Source: Castor canadensis (lineage: Eukaryota > Chordata > Mammalia > Rodentia > Castoridae). Taken from it: DNA of 64,000 bases. The translations under genes were made by a program, and so were the position numbers. Position 1 is the first letter of the stretch. Each line of letters starts with the position of its first letter. Shown here one piece after another: positions 50,101-59,100 of the stretch. The notes below the pieces were generated by a model, which was not told the origin of the DNA, did no database searches, and saw only the letters and a list, made by a program, of their open reading frames with translations. Location: assembly GCF_047511655.1 (NCBI RefSeq), contig NC_133390.1:89721583-89785582 (forward strand). Direction: 5' to 3'.

Positions 50101-53100
50101 CCTTTCCCCCCTAAAAAAAAAAAAGGAAAAGAGGTGTGAACTTTGCAAAAATGATCAGTTTGCAAGAGAAGAACAACCCACTAGCCATTTTGCCATTTTC
50201 TGCTCTTAGATATTAACGCTAAGAAACACCCTTCATCTATTCCGCCTGGAAAGAACCAAATCAGACTGACTGAAGGAGAAAGCAGCATCCTCTGAGAACC
50301 TGACATAGCCACCGCATCTCTGCTTTCTTCTCTCTTCCGAAGTCCAAAAACTAACAACTCCAAAGTGCTTATGCCACAATTCATTTTCCATGAGCACTGT
50401 CTTAAGCATACAGATGCTAAAGTTGGATTGTTTTAAGAGACTCCTGCTTGAATGTCTAGCATTTAAAAATGCAGGGGATTTTTGTTGTTGTTTATTTGTT
50501 TGCGTGTTACTGGGGGTTGAACTCTGGGCCTTATGTTTGCCACTTCACCAGTCCTCTTGGAGTTGGTTATTTTTGATAGGGTTTTGCTTATGTCCTGCCC
50601 AGCTTGCACAGCAATCCTCCAATTTGTGCTTCCCTGCACACTGGTATGCAGTGCACCACCACGCCATTGGTTGAGATGAGGTCTCGCAAACTTTTTGACA
50701 GGGCTTGCCTTGAACCAGGATCCTCCCAATCTCTGCCTCCCAAGTAGCTAAGATTACAGGCTTGAGCCAGCATGCTTGGCCTCAAAACAAAATGCAGTTC
50801 GTTTTCCTCAGACTTTATAGCACAACATATAAGCAATGATATTAAAAAATCTTCTACATATATCACTACCCCAAATTACATGGACTCCAATGCAACCAGG
50901 AGCCCAAATTTATAAGCATTAAAGTAGGTTCCACACATAAAACCTGTGATGCATTTGATTCTTCTCAGAAGAAAGTCATATGTGGACTTAAGAATGGAAA
51001 GAGATGTGCAAACTAGATACTGCCTCATTTGTGCTGGGTCTGCTCCGATACCTTGTGTCAGTGACTAAGCAACATGATTTCTGATGCAGGTTCTCCCATT
51101 CCCAGATGCACATGGCTTCTTTGTCACTTTGGAACTATTACCTTTGTTGGTTGCTGCCTCCATGGCCACAGGTAACTGCATCAGGTAATCCACCCTCTCT
51201 GTATATCGGACTTTTCGAGTCTGACAGCATTGAATACGCTCTTCCACCAAAAATCGAAAAACGTCACTTGGGTTTTCTGAGCCAATGCGGTTCCTCTGAA
51301 GGTTAGCAAATTTAGGAATATTAAGTCATGAATAAAAATTAGCATAACATCAGCTGTAAATCTTCTATAAAGACCTGGCTTTACTAAACATTTCTTCTAC
51401 ACATGACACTTCACAAGAGTACTTTAATAGCAAAACACTAGGATTTATCTAAAGTCCAAAAATGAGGGAGGGGTAAATAAACGCTAACCTGTGGAGTGAT
51501 GTTATGCAGCCATTAAAATCATGAGAGAAGCAAAAGGGGCTGGGGGCATGGCTCAAGAGCACTTGCCTAGCAAGCGCAGTTCAAACCCCAGCACCTCATT
51601 TTAAAGGAAAGGGAGGGGGAAGAAGGATTGACTTAGATGGAATTAGGAGGAGGAAGGCACAGAATGAAAGAGAAAGGGTAGAAAAGTAGAGGACTGTCCT
51701 GAAAAAATTAAGTCGTATATGACATGGCTGTATAAATTCATTCATTAAATTATATACAAATAAAAAAGAAATCTTGCAATATTAGAATATGTCATGATAT
51801 TCACAACAGGAGTAAGGAAACCACTGCTTAGGAAATACATGGAGAGAATTTACACAAGATTTGGCAAGTGACTGGAGGGTCAGATGCTAAAATGTCAACA
51901 CCAATCATTTGTAAAAGTTACTATCATATGGAGCCTTGTGACTTTCTCCTTTAAGTTTTCTACCATTTCCTCACACACTTTCATAATTGGAAAGGGGGGA
52001 AAGGTGTTTTTTTAAAGGATAGACAAGGATTTATTCAGGAATTCTCAGTGACTTTTATAAACCACAGCACTTAATGTAATTCGACTCTGCCGTAAGCAAA
52101 GTGTGATCGTCTCAGTGATGGCAAGAGGATGCCAAGTACCACAGGGGCTCTCAAGGAGCTTTGTACAGAAACCAAACACTCCCATGGCATTACAGACTAA
52201 AAGAAGCACAAAGAGAATCACCAGATCACCAGCATCTGGAACTCAGGGCCTGAGGGGCGTCCACATCAAGTGCACTGAACAGAGAAAGTCATCAGGAGGC
52301 CCAATGAAAGAGAGGGGGGTACATTCTGGTCAAGCACCATGGACAGCACCAACAGCCTGGCATACTTCTTACAGCCCATCTGAGCATTTTTGAAGACTTA
52401 CCTCTACGAGATTCACCAAATGCAAGAAAAACTCCTGAGCATCTTGCTGTCTGTTGGAGGAGAATTCCGGGTGGCTCTTGCTGACAAAGGCCTTAAACAT
52501 ACGTGGAGAGATCCCATTCTGCTGAGGCTAAGGTACAAAGATGGAATTGACTTATGGTTATTAAATACACATTAACAGCCCCCAGTGGTGAGCAGAGCAG
52601 GGCTAATCATAAACCCCATTTCTCAGATGAGAACACTGAAGCCCCCGAAAAGGTAAACAATGGTAAAAGCCAACATTCACTACGTTTAGCGTCTAGTACC
52701 AGTCACTGCTCTATAAACCTTATGTGAGAACAGGATGGGACTCTTTTTGTAGACCCAAGACTAAACACAGTGGGTAATCAACACTCCACTTTCCAGACAG
52801 GCACCACAATCATTCTCCTCATAGGACCTGCTACATAGTGGCCCACCTGGGCCATCACAGCCCACTTAGAGCAGACTGGAGACACAGTAGGGAGGACACC
52901 TCTGACAGAAGCTAAAGGAGAGGAATGCTCTACAGCATCTCCTTGCATTCTCCTGGGGGGATAGGAAAGAAGTCCTCAGAAAGGTTGGAGTACTCTCAGA
53001 GAATACCTACGCTAATCCTTCTGTACTGCTGCTTGCAAGGCTCTGGAGCTTGGGGGAAGGGAGAAGCTTTAAAGTGGCTTTAATGTGAACTAAATTTTTT

Positions 53101-56100
53101 AACCTGGTAATCTATAGAATATCACTAGACATCTAGGAATCCTGCCTAAGATACACTGAAGCAGCAGAAAGCAAGATTCCACCTCACCTATGGTGACAGA
53201 AGGGTCCCTGATAGAGCTGTTCCCTGTGTGCTCTCCCCAAGGCAAGCCCACCTAGTAGTGGTGATACCTGTTGCCTCATTAATACTCACAATAAGCCTTG
53301 GAGGTGGGTACTATGCCTTTCCCACTTAGGGAAACTGAGACTGACAGAGAAGTGCCACGAAGGTCTTTCAACTCGAAGAGGTTTTAACAACTACACTGCT
53401 AAGCAGCTACCAAAGCAGAAACAGAGTGAACACCAGGGTGAGCTTGAACTCCAGTTCCAGGCTGTTTACAGCAAAAACAAAGAAGGGGACCTACAGCACA
53501 CACTCCGTCTCAGTGAAACAGACCTCACCTCAGCAGCTGAGCCAAGTTTTTGATTCCTGTCCTCTCTGCACATTGCCATAGCTGTTGTTCCCAGTTTTTG
53601 ATAACACCTACATTTGCTTGGCTTTCAGGCCACATTCCCCTCCTCTGACATCAAGAGAACCAGCCATCTGGACCTTTACTGGGCTCATAGCACAAACTGC
53701 CTGCTACTTTCCTGAATTTTTGGCAGCTTCTGCCCTACCCACCTCTGAAGACTGAGTGTAGTGCTCAGTGGTGCAGACCCTGTCTCGTGCCTATTTGAGT
53801 TCTCATGGAATCCAGGTCAATGCCTACAGTCTGGAGTCGATAACAGATTTGCATAATTGCAGTCAGGTGCAACAGGTGACTAGAAAAGTCCTTTATTCAT
53901 CTCCCTGTGACCAAAAGGTACATAACATCTCTCCAACATGTTCTAAGCAGTTGTTTCTATTTAAATCTGGTGAATATTCCTGACTTACTGAAAGTATCTG
54001 TGGCCTAGGTATCTAGCATACTAACACATACTTCATGCACAGCACTATGGGGGATTCTGCCTTCCAGGGCTTTATACATGTATATGAGAGACATACACAC
54101 GTATCTATATTAAATGTTAAGAAACACTACTGAAATCCTGAAACAGTGCTAGTAGCCCTCAAAGTATTCCCCAAAATGGCAGCATTTAGACATCTGAGAA
54201 CTTGCAACCTGTACATAAATGACCAGCTTATATAACACATGGCCTCCAGTGTGCCTCCAGTACTAGGCAAAAATGAATTTATACCTGACCTAATAAATTC
54301 TACAACCTGTATATATATCTCCTCATGTATACTATGTCAAAGTTGTAACTTTCATCAGTCACAATGTTGTTTTCCCTCAAATGACCTTTCTTAATCTTTT
54401 GTTCAACAGTCAAACTAATGCTTGACAACTGCTGATCACTTACAAGTTATTTGAAAAAGTTTACTAACTAGAGAGGTGCTACCTCTTCCTCTCTAAGTCA
54501 CGCTGCAGACTAAATCCTGGGTTTTACAGCTGGATTTGAACATTTTATCTCAAACTCAGCTACTCCATATTTAATGCCTTTATCATCAGCTGGCCCCATC
54601 TGCATATAGCCAAGCCCAAAACCCACTGATTTCAGAGTGGAAGGCCTGTAATGCTCACGCCGAACCTTTGCTATGTTCAATTCACAGCTAGGTACTACAA
54701 AGTCAGGCTCTAAATAGGTTGAACTTGGATCTAATCCAGTCTGCGGATCTAATTACCAGCTTATGAAAAACACAATTTCAGCAATGCCTCAAGGAAGCAA
54801 ACTTTAGAGCAATCTTAGGGAAAATGATCTACCTTCTTCAACAAATCAAGACCTCACAAAAAGGAAAGGAGGGATCCTTGGAAAGACATGTTTTCCACTG
54901 CAAGAAAAAATCTGGATACTAAGTGATATTAAGGAATGGTCGTTAATTCCATTGGTGTGCTTCTAACACTAAACAAACTTGAGCATGATAATTAAATGAA
55001 AAGGAAAAGACTAGAGTTCTGGTGCATACTAAATATTTATAAGTGAAAAGGAGGATTCTAGATTTTTTATTAAATTACTACAAGAAAGAAAAGGGGAAAA
55101 AAGGGGAGAAGTAGAGGAGGGAAGACTTTAGTTTAGGGAGATTTATGGAACCAGATTTTCAGAATGGCCAGTGCAATAATTACTGAATTACTAAAGCTGC
55201 TCTGAACACACAGATTTGTTATACTTTGCTCCCTACATTTATGTATACACACAAATTTAGATAACCTTTTTCTTAAAAAGAAGTCAGGCTCTGCATAAGA
55301 CGTTTCTTAAGAGCCAACATAAAAATGAATAGATTGAGTTAAAGAACACATTTCCTACTAGAGTGGGTCAGTGATGTCACCTGTATGTCCCTTTTGGGCT
55401 TAATGCACAAGACGAGAGACAGAGGGTCAAGTCTGCCTTTGGGGAGCCTGCATTCTCACTTGTGAGCTGGCTCTTGGACACCTGAAGCCATGGCTAGTTC
55501 TGACCACTCACTTTGTAAGAGGGAGGCCCAGAGAATCTCCAAAATAGCAGCATGTAGGAAACCTGTCTTATTAATAGGATACTGTACTTACTTTCACCAT
55601 CAGCAAGTGCAAAACAGATCAGCTAAAATTAAAGAGAGGACTATGGTGTTCAGAATTTCTCCCAAATGCTTACTTAGGACTTTCTGTTTAACACAGTGCA
55701 CAAGGCAGAAAGCCAGACACTGTCTACTCATATTCCCCAGAGCCTAATGCCTTAATTAATAAGCAAACAGTGAGACTGTTTTTAGCACATTACAGCAATA
55801 TTTGCACCAACATTTATAAGACCACAGGAATAAAAAGGAGAGAGACACATCTCATCTTGTCCCTAAAACACAGGCGTCTATGGACTTAAATGTTTAATCT
55901 TAAACTTTAAACCTTGAGCCAGTAGCTCCTACTCCCAGGCCCAAACCCCAATTCTCCCAAGCAATTACTCATATTTCAAAAAGTAAGTTAGAAATGTTAC
56001 TTTTGCCCAACCTAGGGAAATAGAGATGTTAATAAAAACAAAGTTATTTTGTTTAGGGCTAAAATTATATCACCTGGAAACAGACATGCTATTTATTTCG

Positions 56101-59100
56101 CATTGACAAGAAGCTGAGACCTGAAATTACATGTCAAGGATTACTTAGATGGGAAATCAAATAAACTATTCTTAAGAAACACAATGACACGCACCTGTTA
56201 TCCCAGCTATGAGAGAGGCTGAGATCAGGAAGATGGTGGTGCCAGGCCAGCAGGGCAAAAAAGTTTAAGACTCCATCTCAAGGGCAAAAAGCATGTGCCT
56301 ACCATCCTAGCAACAGTGGGAGGTGTAAAATAGGAGGACTGTGGTTTAGGCCAGCTTTAGCAAAAAGCAAGATCCTAACTCCAAAATAATCAGAGCACAA
56401 AGGGGTGGAGACATGGCTCAAGCAGTAGAGGACCTGCCTCATAAGCACAAAGCCCTGAGCTCAAATATCAGTACCACCAAAAAAAAAAAAAATTAATTTG
56501 TTCAGAATACACAATTATGTAAAACATGAAGGAGAAACAACTTACAGAATATCGAACTTTAAAATGTTTGAAAGCAAGTCTTTATTATGCGTTAAGATCA
56601 ATAGCATATGTAATGCTCATACATGCACGTGTTTGTTTTGAGACGAGGTCTGTTGCCCAGGCTAACCTTGCAATTCTGCCTCAGAAAAAGTGTCCTTTTA
56701 TGGTGAGAAGTTTTGTCTACTGTAAATGCAACTTAATCTTAAAAATCAATTCAGTGGATTTGATCTTCTGCACCAAAATAAACAAATAATAAATAAATAA
56801 ACAATTCAACAAATTTAAGTAGAAATGGCAGTGTTCAAAACAAATACCACAAATCTTTTTTGCAAATGAAAATGTTTACTAAGCAAGTATATGTTAAAAT
56901 CTACATTTCATCAGATGTGGTGGTACATGCCTGCAATACCAGCTATTCAGGAGGTAGAAGAAGCCAGGAAGATTGTGAGTTCAAGATCAGCTAAGACAAA
57001 GGTAGCTAGATTCTGTCTCAAAGACAATAAAGCATAAATTAATAAACGCAAAAAGGTTGGAGGCATAGATCAAGTGGTAAGAACACGTGCTTATTAGCAT
57101 ACTCAAAGCCTTGGGTTCAATTCCCAAGTACCAAACAAAAGCCTAGATTTCACCTTGGTCTGTGGCAGAAAAATCTAATATCAGGATATGCTACAGAAAT
57201 GCCTCAAGATAAGACAGAAGTGAGAAACCCACACTACTGGGATACCTGATGATTTACAAATTTAAAACGCCCCCTTTTGTCACCTACCCACTTCCATACA
57301 CACCTTGAGGCACTGGGACCTGAAACAAGTTCTGTAGCAACTGCTAGGGAAGCAGGAGAGTGCAGTGGTCAAGTTCACAGACGCAGCCAGCTTCGCAGCT
57401 CTGCCACTCTGGCTTTCTACATTAGGGCAAGACTTGTGCATCAGTTTCTGCATCCATAGTTATAAAGGAAGAGCCTGGCTCTTTGCAAGCACAATGTGAT
57501 ACAAGCTAATAGTAAGTACCCTTGGTGGTGGTGGCCCTAGAAAGAGGCATTTCTGCCCAATGGCTCTGACCCCTTTCTCATGCTCTCTCTCCTCCCCCAC
57601 ACATTCCTCTCACAATCTATCCCTTCTCTGCTTCAGTACATCTCCTTTCCTCTCTTGGGGCATTTCATACTCATTTTCAAGTTACAAATACCAGAATCCT
57701 GGGTCAGGACCACCTGACCCAAGGGCTCCTGAGACCTGAGAGAAGGAAGACTCAAAAATTGATTCCTTTGAAACCAATTGCTGGTGAAAATTCTGATACC
57801 TCAAAAAGCAATTCCCTCCACTGTCAAGGGGAGTAGAAATTTCTTCTATGAATTATTTGTCTTAACAGCTTAAAACAAGACACCCCCAGGACCACAAAGA
57901 AAACCACAGAGTCAATTCAAGCTCTATTTTGAATATCACAGGAAACTTATTGATGCTTGGACCAAAGATCCAATTCTTTCCAACCTAGCTGGATGTACCT
58001 TGATTCTTTCTTCATAGCCACTAGATCCTGGTGCCTCAAAGCTAGGAAGGATTAGAAGTCATCCAGACCAAAGGTCACAAACTGAAATACCCAAGAGTAC
58101 CAGCCAGGTCATGAGTCAAAAAGACTCTGGAACCAGCTGAAGACTGTGGGTCCAGGGTGAAAGGGAGGGCTGTTACTGGGCTTCAGCTACCACTGGGGTC
58201 CACCTGCCACTGTGGCTGCAACTACCATAGGTTCTAAGTGGTGAAGAGAAGCTGGAAATTCGGATATTGTATGTGAGCCAAGTAACATACTCTGCTGCCA
58301 GATATAGCCTAAGTGCTGCTAGTTGCACCTCAACCAGACAGAGCAATGGTTCCCACCTGCCAGCCTCAGCCCCTAAAGATCTACAAAACTCCTGTACAGC
58401 GGCCACTGGATCCAGTGGGGAACAGACAGGGCTCCAGGCAGTCATCATTTGTAGAATGAATAAAAAATGTGCTGTGCTCAAATAAGAACTGCTTTTTTCA
58501 CCAATGAAAAAAAAATTAACTTCCAAACACCACTAAACCAATGATTTTGTATTTTCCCAAATGAGATTTCAAAAGCATAATAACCTTGAAATGTACTCAG
58601 ATTTCACTATCACTAGAGAGCGTTCCCCTAAAACTACTCACCCTCATCACCTCAATCCATCATGCCATCTGAATGCTGAGAATGAGTGACTCTGTGACTT
58701 GAGAACCACACAGCCCCCTGCAGAGCCAGGAGCGACCAAGCTCTGGAGTCCCAATCCACCTCGTGTCCTCCAGCAGAGAGGGGGACTCTGCACCAATGGA
58801 GCTGCCCAGAGTGACATGGCCCAGATCAAAGCCCAAGATAAATGGGAACAAAACACAATTTGAACTGTGGCAATGTGAGAACTTAAGTTCTCCCTGCCTC
58901 GTGCTCCTCTAATCTCTGATTCAAAGTGCTATCCAAAATGTCTGTTCCCCCTCCACTCTCTTCACTACCTACTTCCATCTTCCTATCTTGAAACACTGCA
59001 TTTATATGCTCCCCTCAGAGCCTTCCTTCTCATTTTTACTCCATGTCCACAACCAGCTGCTTCACATGAACCTAAGTACACTCACTTTTGATTCCTTCTC

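Larger units (their letters stand above)
48159..51141 (-). other. USP13: USP13 intron at residue 512
   Basis: 3 kb. Contains a MIR-like piece (48,530-48,640) and a composite SINE in minus orientation (50,478-50,785). The rest, including 48,650-50,470, holds nothing I recognise. Confidence 0.8.

Noticed and set aside
51535-51605. tRNA-like sequence (and other ID-like copies)
   Set aside because: A and B boxes are present, but these are SINEs with A-rich tails and many copies, not functional tRNA genes.
58173-58526. 117-codon minus-strand ORF in a USP13 intron
   Set aside because: No family resemblance, not in the human USP13 protein as recalled, and no splice sites that would join it in frame.
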